Source: Winogradskyella psychrotolerans (GTDB taxonomy: Bacteria; Bacteroidota; Bacteroidia; Flavobacteriales; Flavobacteriaceae). From it: DNA of 64,000 bases. Below, piece by piece: positions 46,477 to 54,437 of the stretch; position 1 is the first letter of the stretch; the number at the start of each line of letters is the position of its first letter. The DNA is taken from assembly GCF_018860565.1 (NCBI RefSeq), contig NZ_JAHKPS010000022.1, forward strand, positions 361,195-425,194, written 5' to 3'. The position numbers and the translations under genes were made by a program. Under the pieces are notes generated by a model. The model searched no databases. It had not been told where the DNA came from and worked only from the letters and a program-made list of their open reading frames with translations.

Positions 46477-48194
46477 TCATTCCTGCGTGAGTAGGGGTCT
46501 ACTTATTTACTTTTGTGCTTTATAATATTAATAGTTGTTGGAATTATAGGACATGTTTAAGCTTGGTGGTGGTGTTGTGGATTCCTGCTTTCGCAGGAAT
46601 GACAAAGCGTATTGTTATTTGTAATGGCTTAGCTTGGATGCAGTTGAAGGTTTTTCTGCTTTGGCTAGAATGATAGAGCGTGTTGCATTTAGATTATACT
46701 ATTCATTGTTTTTAGTCTTTTGTCATTCCTGCGAAAGCAGGAATCTACTTTATATGATTGATGTCTGTTTGATTAATTATTATGAAGAATTAAGTTATTT
46801 AACGCATAGTAATTGATTTAAAGGTGTAGTGTTGTTTTTGGATTCCTGCTTTCACAGGAATGACAGGCATAAAGAGAATATATGCTCTTAAATATTAATA
46901 CATATTCTACTATTGAAAACAAGTCCAGTCTTTAGATAAATCTTTCCAGATTGGATTCTCTTCTTCAATAAGATCTATTTTCCATTGACGCTTCCATTTT
47001 TTCATATTCTTTTCTCTTTTTATAGCATCATTGACATATTGATAGGTTTCAAAATATATTAATCTATCTAAACCGTATTTTTTTGTAAAACCTTCGACTA
47101 ATTTGTTTTTATGTTCAAACATTCTACGCTCTAAATCGTTGGTAACACCAATGTACAAAGTACCGTTATATTTGTTAGATAGTATGTAGAGGTAATATTG
47201 ATGTACATTTCTATGCATATTTTTATAAATGCATTGTGGATGAGGTTTCTTTAAGTTGAAGGTTTGTCTTTTTTAAAATAGAGACAAAATATGTCGATTT
47301 TAATAAAGATATAAATTGTTTTCAAAGTTGTGAAATACAGAGGGTTACTTTTTTAAAATAGGTTTGTTTGATAAGTACTTTGTCATTCCTGCGTAGGCAG
47401 GAATCTACTTTATATAGTTGATGTCTGTTTGATTAATTATTATGAAGAATTAAGTTATTGAACGCATAGTAATTGATTTAAAGGTGTAGTGTTGTTTTGG
47501 ATTCCTGCTTTCGCAGGAATGACAAGGTGTGTTGCTATTTGTAATGGCTTAGCTTGTATGTACCTGAAGATTTTTCTGCTTTGGCTGGAATGATAGAGCG
47601 TGTTGCATTTAGATTATACTATTCATTGTTTTTAGTCTTCTGTCATTCCTGCGTAGGCAGGAATCTACTTTATATAGTTGATGTCTGTTTGATTAATTAT
47701 TATGAAGAATTAAGTTATTTAACGCATAGTAATTGTTTTAAACTAGGTTGTATTATTGTGGATTCCTGCCTACGCAGGAATGACAAAGCATGTTGTTATT
47801 TGTAATGGCTTAGCTTGTATGTACCTGAAGGTTTTTCTGCTTTGGTTGGAATGATAGAGCGTGTTGCATTTAGATTATACTATTCATTGTTTTTAGTCTT
47901 TTGTCATTCCTGCGAAAGCAGGAATCTACTTTATATGGTTGATGTCTGTTTGATTAATTATTATGAAGAATTAAGTTATTGAACGCATAATAATTGATTT
48001 AAAAATGTAGTGTTGTTTTGGATTCCTGCCTGCGCAGGAATGACAAGGTGTGTTGTTATTTGTAATGGCTTAGCTTGGATGTAGTTGAAGGTTTTTCTGC
48101 TTTGGCAGGAATGACAAAGTTTGTAGGGATGACAGTATTTTGTAGATTGGTTTAATGATGAAGTGTTGTTGTGGATTCCTGCTTTCGCAGGAAT
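46477..48194. repeat. Ordered array of GTCATTCC-type palindromes with two alternating spacers
   Basis: Ten near-identical 20-bp palindromes (type ATTCCTGCGAAAGCAGGAAT) start at 46581, 46725, 46842, 47385, 47501, 47645, 47762, 47906, 48022 and 48175; a decayed copy starts near 46477. Start-to-start distances are 144, 117, 543, 116, 144, 117, 144, 116 and 153 bp. Spacer sequences alternate between two conserved types, giving a 260-261-bp direct repeat. Alternate palindromes are in opposite orientation (TGTC before, or GACA after). The 543-bp slot contains the GIY-YIG gene. Apart from that gene the region holds only repeat-derived frames. Confidence 0.9.
46910..47218 (-). CDS. GIY-YIG nuclease inside the palindrome array
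   Basis: A 102-residue single-domain nuclease of the GIY-YIG superfamily (UPF0213-like). The signature reads YYLYILSN (YLY for GIY) and then GTLYIGVTNDLERRMFEHKN (YIG, with catalytic Arg and the following helix), Tyr and the later IYFETYQYVNDAIKREKNMK with the family Glu. The core catalytic residues appear intact. It occupies one spacer slot of the palindrome array: the 144-bp spacer expected between palindromes at 46842 and 47385 is replaced by this gene. A link with repeat movement is an inference; such small GIY-YIG proteins otherwise have no defined role. Confidence 0.88.
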   Translation of the reverse strand: MHRNVHQYYLYILSNKYNGTLYIGVTNDLERRMFEHKNKLVEGFTKKYGLDRLIYFETYQYVNDAIKREKNMKKWKRQWKIDLIEEENPIWKDLSKDWTCFQ

Positions 48195-48220
48195 GACAGT
48201 ATTCAAAGGAATGAAAATAT

Positions 48221-50047
48221 TTATTTAAATTTATAACGCAAGCCAAACAACACATTACTTGGCGGCATTGGTGTAAAGCCAGATTCAATATAATCGGCAT
48301 CAAAAATGTTGCTTGCTGTTACGGATAATTCCATCTGGTTCAATTTCATAATTATTGAAGCGTCCCAAACATTATAGGTTTGTCCTGTGGTGCGTTCGGC
48401 ATATTTGTAAATGATGCTTTGGCTCACGTTTTTGAGTAGTTGTGTGCTTAATCGTGTGGTGTAATGATGTTTTAAGGTGTTTAAAGCATAACGTGATAGT
48501 TCCTCGTTTTGCTCTAAAATATCATCTTCTAAATAGGCATATCCAAAAGCTAAGGTTTGGTTAAAGCTATTTATTTCAAAATTATAAGCCACATCAATTT
48601 CGAGCCCTTTGGTATTGACTTCTGCAATGTTAGTGGCTGTAAAGATTTCTTCAATGGTGTTTGGTCTTATAAAATCAATCAAGTTTTTGGCATCGCGATT
48701 AAAAACGGATAGACTCGCTCTAATACTTTGGGAATTGTATTTAACACCAATTTCTTGCGCAAAGGCTTCTTCTGGTTCTAAATTTTCGTTGCCGTTGGTT
48801 CTTGGATCGCTGTAATATAAATCGGTATAGGTAGGGATTCTATAGGTAAATCCAATATTTCCGTAGGCTTTAAGGTTGTTGGTAATATCGAACCCTACAT
48901 CTAATCCAGGGAATCCGTTAAATTTAAAATCCGAAAAATAGGTGACGGCAACACCAGGTGTAATATCTAAACGGTTATCGATAAATTGAAAACGGTGTTC
49001 TAAAAAAGCTGTTGCCATAAAACGGTTGTGATTACCTAAGTTATTACTGCGTAAATAGGTTTTAGAGAGGTCTATCCCAAAGCCTGTAATCCCTAATTTA
49101 GAGGTGTATGCCGCATTGGCCTCGGCTCCAATTTTGTTAGACAGGTGGAAATTTCTGAAGAATGCAGGTTCAAAACGTTTTAGAAGGAACATATCTTGGT
49201 TGCGTTTCCAATAGATACGCGGTTGAATTTTTAGTTTTTCAGATTGAAATTTCGTGGTGAAGGCGATTAAACTGTTTTGTGTTTCTTCATATTCATTATA
49301 AGCAGGATTGGTGGTGTAAAAATTTTCGGCACCAAACTTACGTTCAGAAAATGTGGCAATCATTTCAATAGGTTGATCTTTTTTGTTGAAGACACTTTTT
49401 AAGACATAGTTAGAATTGTCATAATCTGAATTGTTCCGGTAGCCTTCAGAGGTCATTTTTCCTATATGAAGGATGTGTGTTGAGTTTTCTAATTCATTAC
49501 CAACAGTTACAGAACCATTAAGTTGACCAAAAGAACCCGTTTCAAGATTTGCAGACACGGCATTATCTAAACTCGATTTTGTGACAATATTAATAGCTCC
49601 TGTAAATGCATTTTGTCCAAAAACACGTGCCGCAGGTCCTTTTATGACTTCTATACGTTCAATAACTTCAAGCGGAAGCGCCGCATTTAAGGTATGATGC
49701 CCTGTTTGTGCATCGTCCATTTTAATGCCGTCTATTAATAACAATGTTTGATCGAAACCACCACCTCTAATAAATAAATCGGCCTGACTTCCTCCGGTGC
49801 CACGACGTCTAATATCGACACCTGCGATTTGCTGTAATACATCTGAAATGGTCACCGCAGCACTACTTTTAATATCTGCTGAGGTCATAATATTTATGGT
49901 TCTGGAATTGTCCTTGAAGGGTAAATCAATACGTGTTGAAGTGATGATTACTTCGTTTAAAGAATCGGTTTTTATGGTTTGCTCTTGTGCGTTTATTTGA
50001 GATATGAAAAGCATAATAAAAGCAAGGTGTATGTATTTATTTGTCAT
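48221..50047 (-). CDS. TonB-dependent receptor, BtuB-like
   Basis: A 608-residue outer-membrane receptor without the N-terminal carboxypeptidase-like domain, of the length of BtuB. Signal peptide to SQINAQ; TonB-box-like SLNEVIITSTRIDLPF; plug domain with VTISDVLQQIAGVDIRRRGT, LFIRGGGFDQTLLLIDGIKM and IERIEVIKGPAARVFGQNAF. Barrel strands end with NVLFGLRYKFK. It is divergent from a MocR-like regulator gene with only 70 bp between the start codons, so that regulator probably controls it. No cobalamin riboswitch fits in this gap. B12 as substrate is therefore not supported; an amine or vitamin-like ligand is possible. Confidence 0.9.
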   Translation of the reverse strand: MTNKYIHLAFIMLFISQINAQEQTIKTDSLNEVIITSTRIDLPFKDNSRTINIMTSADIKSSAAVTISDVLQQIAGVDIRRRGTGGSQADLFIRGGGFDQTLLLIDGIKMDDAQTGHHTLNAALPLEVIERIEVIKGPAARVFGQNAFTGAINIVTKSSLDNAVSANLETGSFGQLNGSVTVGNELENSTHILHIGKMTSEGYRNNSDYDNSNYVLKSVFNKKDQPIEMIATFSERKFGAENFYTTNPAYNEYEETQNSLIAFTTKFQSEKLKIQPRIYWKRNQDMFLLKRFEPAFFRNFHLSNKIGAEANAAYTSKLGITGFGIDLSKTYLRSNNLGNHNRFMATAFLEHRFQFIDNRLDITPGVAVTYFSDFKFNGFPGLDVGFDITNNLKAYGNIGFTYRIPTYTDLYYSDPRTNGNENLEPEEAFAQEIGVKYNSQSIRASLSVFNRDAKNLIDFIRPNTIEEIFTATNIAEVNTKGLEIDVAYNFEINSFNQTLAFGYAYLEDDILEQNEELSRYALNTLKHHYTTRLSTQLLKNVSQSIIYKYAERTTGQTYNVWDASIIMKLNQMELSVTASNIFDADYIESGFTPMPPSNVLFGLRYKFK

Positions 50048-50085
50048 TGTGTTCTAAGTTTTAACGAGGCAAAAGTCGTAACTTT

Positions 50086-50130
50086 CCGGACGATTAAGAT
50101 AGTCCAGTTTTAAAACAATGAATAGTCCGG
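50086..50130. promoter_or_regulatory. Candidate operator between BtuB-like receptor and MocR-like gene
   Basis: CCGGAC (50086-50091) and GTCCAG (50102-50107) form an imperfect inverted repeat; AGTCCGG recurs at 50124-50130 at the start of the regulator gene. Three copies of one half-site within 45 bp of a divergent promoter region suggest a regulator-binding site. Confidence 0.4.
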
Positions 50131-51614
50131 TTAGTGATCTTATAAAACAGCTTGTTAGTTTTGACAAAGCTTCGGTGCAACCTGTATACATACAAGTAGC
50201 ACAGCAAATAATTAATGGTATACAACGTGGTTATTTATCTAAAGGGAGCAAATTGCCAGGTACTCGTGTCTTTAGTGAGTTATTAAATATACATCGTAAT
50301 ACCGCTGTGGCTATTTATGAAGAATTAGCCTCTCAAGGTTGGGTAGATATTATACCAAATAGAGGGACTTTTGTTTTGGTGCCAGAGCAGGCTACTGCAA
50401 AAATAAAAGCTACAGCAGAGCGTATAGATCGTGCTTATAATTATCCTAAAGTCGCTGGTTTTCCATTTCAAAAATCGTTTCATTTGGCATCTACACTTCA
50501 AGAAACGTCGGCTAAATATATAATTAATGATGGTCAGCCTGATTTACGTTTGCATCCAGTACATCAGTTTTCGAGATGGTATAGTGCTGCTATGAAACGC
50601 AAACCTTTAATTAATAAATGGAATAGAGCATCGGTAGCAACGCCTTCGGTGTTTAAAACACAATTGTGTAATTATTTAAATGCGACACGTGGTTTTCGTA
50701 TTAACCCGAACAATGTCATAAGCACGCGTAGCACAGAGATGAGTTTGTACATTGTATCGCAACTATTAATTAAGAAAGATGATGTGGTGTTGGTTGGGCA
50801 ATTAAGTCATTATGCCTCAAATACAATTTTTCAAGAAGCCGGAGCAGCGTTAAAAGCTATTCCTGTAGATGACGAAGGCTTAGATGTAGATTATATAAAA
50901 AAGCATTTTATAAAACACAGCATTAGGTGTGTTTATGTCTGTGCACATAGACAGTATCCAACGACCAAAACATTAAGTGCTCAAAGGCGATTACAACTTT
51001 TGCAATTAGCAAAAACTTATGGATTTGCTATTATTGAGGATGATTATGATTACGATTTTCAGTTTGAAGGATCTGCTATGTTACCTATGGCAAGCGCAGA
51101 TGCCAACGGTATGGTAATTTATTTGGGTAAAATGGGCCAATCATTGTTTCCTAGTTTTCAAACGGGTTTTGTGGTTGCGCCAGATAATTTAATTGCCGAA
51201 GCTCACAACTATTTAAGTTTACTTGATGAGCAAGGTGATTTAATACAAGAGCAAATGTTGTCTGAACTTATATCTGAAGGTGAAATTTATAGGCTAGTGA
51301 AAAAGAATATTGTGACCTATAAACAACGCCGTGATTGCTTGTGTAAATACTTGCAGCAATACTTTAATGGCATTATTAGCTATGAACAACCCTCTGGAGG
51401 TTTGGCTATTTGGTTACAATTTAAGCATCCTTTGTCGTTAGTAAAGCTTGCCGAAGAAGCAGCGCGTATAGATTTGTTTCTTCCAAAAACGATTTTATAT
51501 CAAGATAAAACGACTTGTGCAATTCGTTTTGGATTTGGACATTTAAATGAAGACGAACTCGAAATTGTGATTAAAAAACTGAAACGTGCTTATGATAAGG
51601 TGCTTAATTTTTAA
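50118..51614 (+). CDS. MocR-type GntR/aminotransferase-like regulator lacking the PLP lysine
   Basis: A 498-residue protein: GntR-type winged helix (about 20-88; YIQVAQQIINGIQRGYLSKG, LLNIHRNTAVAIYEELASQG, VDIIPNRGTFVLV) fused to an aminotransferase class I/II-like domain (about 135-495). Domain motifs kept are HRQYPTTKTLSAQRRLQLLQ, IIEDDYDYDFQFEG and a final IRFGFGHLNEDELE. In the segment that normally reads Y-x-G-T-F-S-K-x-L-x-P-x-x-R-x-G, this protein has YLGKMGQSLFPSFQTG: Gln341 stands at the PLP-lysine position and Gln348 at the Arg position. It is therefore unlikely to form an ordinary internal aldimine. It is divergent from the TonB receptor and overlaps the convergent DUF2007 gene by 11 bp. 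Confidence 0.85.
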   Translation: MNSPVSDLIKQLVSFDKASVQPVYIQVAQQIINGIQRGYLSKGSKLPGTRVFSELLNIHRNTAVAIYEELASQGWVDIIPNRGTFVLVPEQATAKIKATAERIDRAYNYPKVAGFPFQKSFHLASTLQETSAKYIINDGQPDLRLHPVHQFSRWYSAAMKRKPLINKWNRASVATPSVFKTQLCNYLNATRGFRINPNNVISTRSTEMSLYIVSQLLIKKDDVVLVGQLSHYASNTIFQEAGAALKAIPVDDEGLDVDYIKKHFIKHSIRCVYVCAHRQYPTTKTLSAQRRLQLLQLAKTYGFAIIEDDYDYDFQFEGSAMLPMASADANGMVIYLGKMGQSLFPSFQTGFVVAPDNLIAEAHNYLSLLDEQGDLIQEQMLSELISEGEIYRLVKKNIVTYKQRRDCLCKYLQQYFNGIISYEQPSGGLAIWLQFKHPLSLVKLAEEAARIDLFLPKTILYQDKTTCAIRFGFGHLNEDELEIVIKKLKRAYDKVLNF

Positions 51615-52020
51615 TGGGAAATTCAGTTTTGCAATCTTCACATTTGTATTGGTAACGTGCGCTAAAAGGTAGTGTAAAGAATAGGAGGCCAATTAGAAAA
51701 GATATCAAGGATTTAAAATTAGTAATGGTGGTGTACATTTCAATATGTTCACCTTTACAATTGGGACAAACAATAGGGTGCCCTTCGTTGTCTACAGAAT
51801 AGGCTTTAATTGATTTTAAAATGGCTCGCGCTCGTTCTTCGTCCTTGGCAAGTACTTTTAATTTTACACCTCCAATGGCTTGGCTCACTAAAGGATCTGT
51901 GTCTATGGTAAGATTATCTCTTAAAAAGACTTCGATACCATCGGCTTCTAATCGTCCTTTTGCTATTTGCGCTTCTGTAGAATAGGGGAATCTGGCTATG
52001 GTAACGAAGGTGTCTTGCAT
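51604..52020 (-). CDS. DUF2007 protein with zinc ribbon
   Basis: A 138-residue protein. The N-terminal DUF2007 domain (TIARFPYSTEAQIAKGRLEA, GIEVFLRDNL, GGVKLKVLAKDEERARAIL) resembles PII-like signal domains. A zinc ribbon (CPNC at about 84-87 and CEDC near 128-131) is split by a hydrophobic segment (LISFLIGLLFFTLPFSARY). It overlaps the 3' end of the convergent MocR-like gene. Function unknown. Confidence 0.8.
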   Translation of the reverse strand: MQDTFVTIARFPYSTEAQIAKGRLEADGIEVFLRDNLTIDTDPLVSQAIGGVKLKVLAKDEERARAILKSIKAYSVDNEGHPIVCPNCKGEHIEMYTTITNFKSLISFLIGLLFFTLPFSARYQYKCEDCKTEFPIKN

Positions 52021-52046
52021 GAGGTAAAGATACTATATTCTTGTGG

Positions 52047-52079
52047 AGACCTGCTAGGTTTTTAAAACCTGATAGGTCT
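52047..52079. repeat. AGACCT...AGGTCT palindromic repeat, copy 1
   Basis: AGACCTGCTAGGTTTT (52047-52062) and AAAACCTGATAGGTCT (52064-52079) form an inverted repeat with two internal mismatches. It sits 26 bp upstream of the DUF2007 gene and 9 bp past the stop of the PH-like paralog gene, both on the minus strand. Related copies are at 52745 and 56337. Confidence 0.8.
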
Positions 52080-52088
52080 AAAGAGAGG

Positions 52089-52637
52089 TTATTCAATGTT
52101 GCCAGATGCCATCTTAGCTTTCCATTCGTCTTTATCAATCCATTTAAAGTCGTTAGGCACTGTAGCGTCTAGCAAATCGATGTTGAGTTGTTCTGAAAGT
52201 TCGTAACCGATGAGAAAGGCTTCTTTGTAGTTGTCTTCTTCGTACAATTCAAAATGCTTGTTGTTATCGTACCACAGATTGACTTCAAATATATAATCAC
52301 CACCGACAATGGGTTGATGAAATACAGATACATATTGATAGTTTTTGATGGTTTGCCATGAGCCTATTTTTACAGGGCCAACTTCAATGGTTGGTCTAAA
52401 CCGGGAATTAGCAATGTCTATATGGATGCGTTTTCTAGAGCAAAAACTGGCGCCAATACCAGTAAAATAAATAACACCTTCAAAATCTAATAACCGTATA
52501 CCTAGCGGTTGGTTTGTTGTTGTCCATAGAAAAACTTTATAACCCATAATTCCGAAAGCCACCGTAAAGAATAGCGCAGCAATAGGTATTTGCCAAATAG
52601 GTCTAGGGCTTTCTGAAATGATGGTGTTGGGTTTCAT
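52089..52637 (-). CDS. Membrane protein with PH-like domain, paralog of the 43.4-kb gene
   Basis: A 182-residue protein with two N-terminal membrane helices (IPIAALFFTVAFGIMGYKVF and GVIYFTGIGASF) and a cytoplasmic beta-rich domain. VKIGSWQTIKNYQYVSVFHQ, FEVNLWYDNNKHFELYEEDN and LNIDLLDATVPNDFKWIDKD match by eye the corresponding parts of the protein at 43448-43921. Function unknown; it stands upstream of the DUF2007 gene on the same strand, separated by a palindromic repeat. Confidence 0.75.
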   Translation of the reverse strand: MKPNTIISESPRPIWQIPIAALFFTVAFGIMGYKVFLWTTTNQPLGIRLLDFEGVIYFTGIGASFCSRKRIHIDIANSRFRPTIEVGPVKIGSWQTIKNYQYVSVFHQPIVGGDYIFEVNLWYDNNKHFELYEEDNYKEAFLIGYELSEQLNIDLLDATVPNDFKWIDKDEWKAKMASGNIE

Positions 52638-52744
52638 GTGTTTATATGCATTGTTTTTTATCGGTCACATGGTACATCCATTTTATCATTCCCTTGGATA
52701 TCAAAAGCTAGTTATGGATGTTTCATGTTTCAAATATATGAAAA

Positions 52745-52777
52745 AGACCTGCTAGGTTTTTAAAACCTGCTAGGTCT
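52745..52777. repeat. AGACCT...AGGTCT palindromic repeat, copy 2
   Basis: AGACCTGCTAGGTTTT and AAAACCTGCTAGGTCT around a central T; nearly identical to the copy at 52047. It lies between the divergent PH-like and DUF2975 genes, upstream of the latter's promoter. Confidence 0.8.
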
Positions 52778-52808
52778 ATTATATAAATCATCTATTTAAT
52801 AAAAATTA

Positions 52809-52853
52809 TTGTTTATCGATAATTTTAATATATTTGTTATCGTAAAACGATAA
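52809..52853 (+). promoter_or_regulatory. Promoter flanked by two TTATCG dyads (DUF2975 operon)
   Basis: TTG (52809-52811), 17 bp, then TATATTTG (52829-52836) make a consensus Bacteroidota promoter. The dyad TTATCGATAA (52813-52822) lies in the spacer. A second dyad, TTATCG-TAAAA-CGATAA (52837-52853), starts directly after the -7 element. Binding of a dimer at either site would block transcription; the HTH protein encoded by the third gene is the natural candidate. Confidence 0.65.
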
Positions 52854-52862
52854 TTATTTAAA

Positions 52863-53372
52863 ATGCGAAAATTAATAATTTTAAAAAGTTTAATAGATTT
52901 TGTCTGGATAGTGACCTGTATTCCTGCACTATTGATACTTAGTTTTTTGGCTGTCTACATGTTTATTGAACCAGAATCGTTGGATATGATATTAGATGCA
53001 GACAAGTCCATTATTAAAACATTTTCAGTATCTGCTCAGTTATTTGGCTTGGTCTTTATTGCTTTGGGGTTTATAACTATTTATTGTGTGTATCTGTTTA
53101 GAAAAACCTTGCGTTATTTTCAGAGGGTTAAGCCTTTTCATGCTGATGTTATAACTAATTTTTATAAGATTGGTTATTTGCTTACAGGTGTTGGGATTAT
53201 AGCTTCTGTATTAATTTTTGTAGGCCAATTAGTTTTTACAAGTCAACTAAAGATAAACCTCGGGTTAAGCCCTTACCTTATGCTCATCTGTTTGGGCTTA
53301 TTTTTTATGGTATTAAGTGAGGTGTTTAAGGTGGCGAAAAAGGCAAAGGAAGAAAATGATTTAACGGTTTGA
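52863..53372 (+). CDS. DUF2975-like membrane protein 1
   Basis: A 169-residue protein with four membrane helices (FVWIVTCIPALLILSFLAVY; LFGLVFIALGFITIYCVYLF; LLTGVGIIASVLIFVGQLVF; LMLICLGLFFMVLSEVF) and the ending EENDLTV, which is typical of DUF2975 proteins. First gene of an operon with a second DUF2975 protein and a small YozG-like HTH protein. DUF2975-HTH pairs are widespread (yoaS-yozG in Bacillus) but their role is not established. Confidence 0.8.
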   Translation: MRKLIILKSLIDFVWIVTCIPALLILSFLAVYMFIEPESLDMILDADKSIIKTFSVSAQLFGLVFIALGFITIYCVYLFRKTLRYFQRVKPFHADVITNFYKIGYLLTGVGIIASVLIFVGQLVFTSQLKINLGLSPYLMLICLGLFFMVLSEVFKVAKKAKEENDLTV

Positions 53373-53374
53373 TT

Positions 53375-54184
53375 ATGAAAAAGGAAAATACACTTGTTGG
53401 GTTATTATATTGGTTTTGTAATATTTCATTTTATACGTTATTACTATGGTTTGTAGCGTCAATTAGTATTGATGTATTTACTACTGATGGAAAGATTGGC
53501 AATTTTTCTTCAGGAAGTCATCATTCTATTGGTTATCAGATGCCTGTAAAAGTTCAAATTAGTCCCAAAAAGGCAATGTATAATAATAGTCTTTTTAAAT
53601 TAGAAAAAGAAGGTATTAATACTTTGGGGCAAAGTTATTCTAGTGGAACAGGTACTTATGTTAAACCAATAACTTCTGAAGATTCTTTAGATTTTAAATC
53701 GATAGTAAGTATTCATAATAAGGATATGGTGGATCATTATGAATTTACTTCAACACAACTCGTAAGCAATGGATTCATAACGGTTAATCCGAAAACGATG
53801 GTTAATAAATTTCTTATAATTGTTAGATCATATTCAGGTTTATTGATACTATTACTTGTGTTCCTTTTTCTTAAAAGAATATTTAAAGCTTTAAAAACGA
53901 ATTTTTTATTTTCTCAAAAATTATATAAGAGTATTAACTTGATAGGTATATTGTTAATATGCTATGTATTATTAAATTCTATAATTAATTTTATCTTAGG
54001 TATTGATTTGCCTTATGTTAGTATTAGTCCTTTAGATTACAATTTAAAGTATGTTACTATTTCTATGAATCCACGTTTGGATTTTGATTTTGTACTATTT
54101 TTAATAGGATTTATGTTGCTTGTTTTAAGTACACTTCTTAATAAAGGAAACCAAATTCAACAAGAAAACGATTTAACTATATAA
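53375..54184 (+). CDS. DUF2975-like membrane protein 2 with extracytoplasmic loop
   Basis: A 269-residue paralog-like protein. One N-terminal helix is followed by an extracytoplasmic region of about 110 residues (from VFTTDGKIGNFSSGSHHSIG), then three helices (SGLLILLLVFLFLKRIF; INLIGILLICYVLLNSIINF; FVLFLIGFMLLVLSTLL). The DUF2975 ending QQENDLTI is present. The ATG at 53375 follows the first gene's stop by 2 nt. The outer loop could sense an envelope signal; that is inference. Confidence 0.8.
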   Translation: MKKENTLVGLLYWFCNISFYTLLLWFVASISIDVFTTDGKIGNFSSGSHHSIGYQMPVKVQISPKKAMYNNSLFKLEKEGINTLGQSYSSGTGTYVKPITSEDSLDFKSIVSIHNKDMVDHYEFTSTQLVSNGFITVNPKTMVNKFLIIVRSYSGLLILLLVFLFLKRIFKALKTNFLFSQKLYKSINLIGILLICYVLLNSIINFILGIDLPYVSISPLDYNLKYVTISMNPRLDFDFVLFLIGFMLLVLSTLLNKGNQIQQENDLTI

Positions 54185-54186
54185 CC

Positions 54187-54393
54187 ATGCCCATAATAGT
54201 CAACTTAGACATCATATTAGCCAAACGTGGCATGAAGAGTAACGAACTTGCAGAACAGGTTGGGATCACAACCGCAAACCTTTCTATTTTAAAAACAGGA
54301 AAAGCAAAAGCCATTCGGTTTTCTACTTTAGAAGCGATTTGTAAGGCTTTAGAGTGTCAGCCTAGTGACATTCTAGAATACGTAGAGGATTAA
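54187..54393 (+). CDS. YozG-like Cro/CI HTH regulator
   Basis: A 68-residue DNA-binding protein consisting of one XRE helix-turn-helix (AKRGMKSNELAEQVGITTAN, then LSILKTGKAKAIRFSTLEAI) and the ending LECQPSDILEYVED, the form that accompanies DUF2975 proteins. It starts 2 nt after the second DUF2975 gene. It probably binds the TTATCG dyads at the operon promoter, possibly controlled by the two membrane proteins; this is inferred from gene order and the dyads. Confidence 0.9.
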   Translation: MPIIVNLDIILAKRGMKSNELAEQVGITTANLSILKTGKAKAIRFSTLEAICKALECQPSDILEYVED

Positions 54394-54437
54394 AGGTTTT
54401 AAAAATTAGTATCTTGGGTGTCTAAAAAATTGAATAG

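Noticed and set aside
46634-47805. Plus-strand frames inside the array encoding peptides with CHSCESRNLL or CHSCVGRNLL
   Set aside because: They are translations of the repeated spacer and palindrome itself; both copies diverge only as the repeats do, and there is no promoter or conserved protein feature.
46477-48194. CRISPR-like appearance (regular repeats and spacers)
   Set aside because: The repeats are 20-bp palindromes in alternating orientation, spacers are 96-124 bp and identical between copies, and no cas gene is near. This is a repeat family, not a CRISPR array.
48221-50117. Cobalamin riboswitch in front of the BtuB-like receptor
   Set aside because: The gap to the divergent regulator is only 70 bp and contains no B12-box-like sequence.
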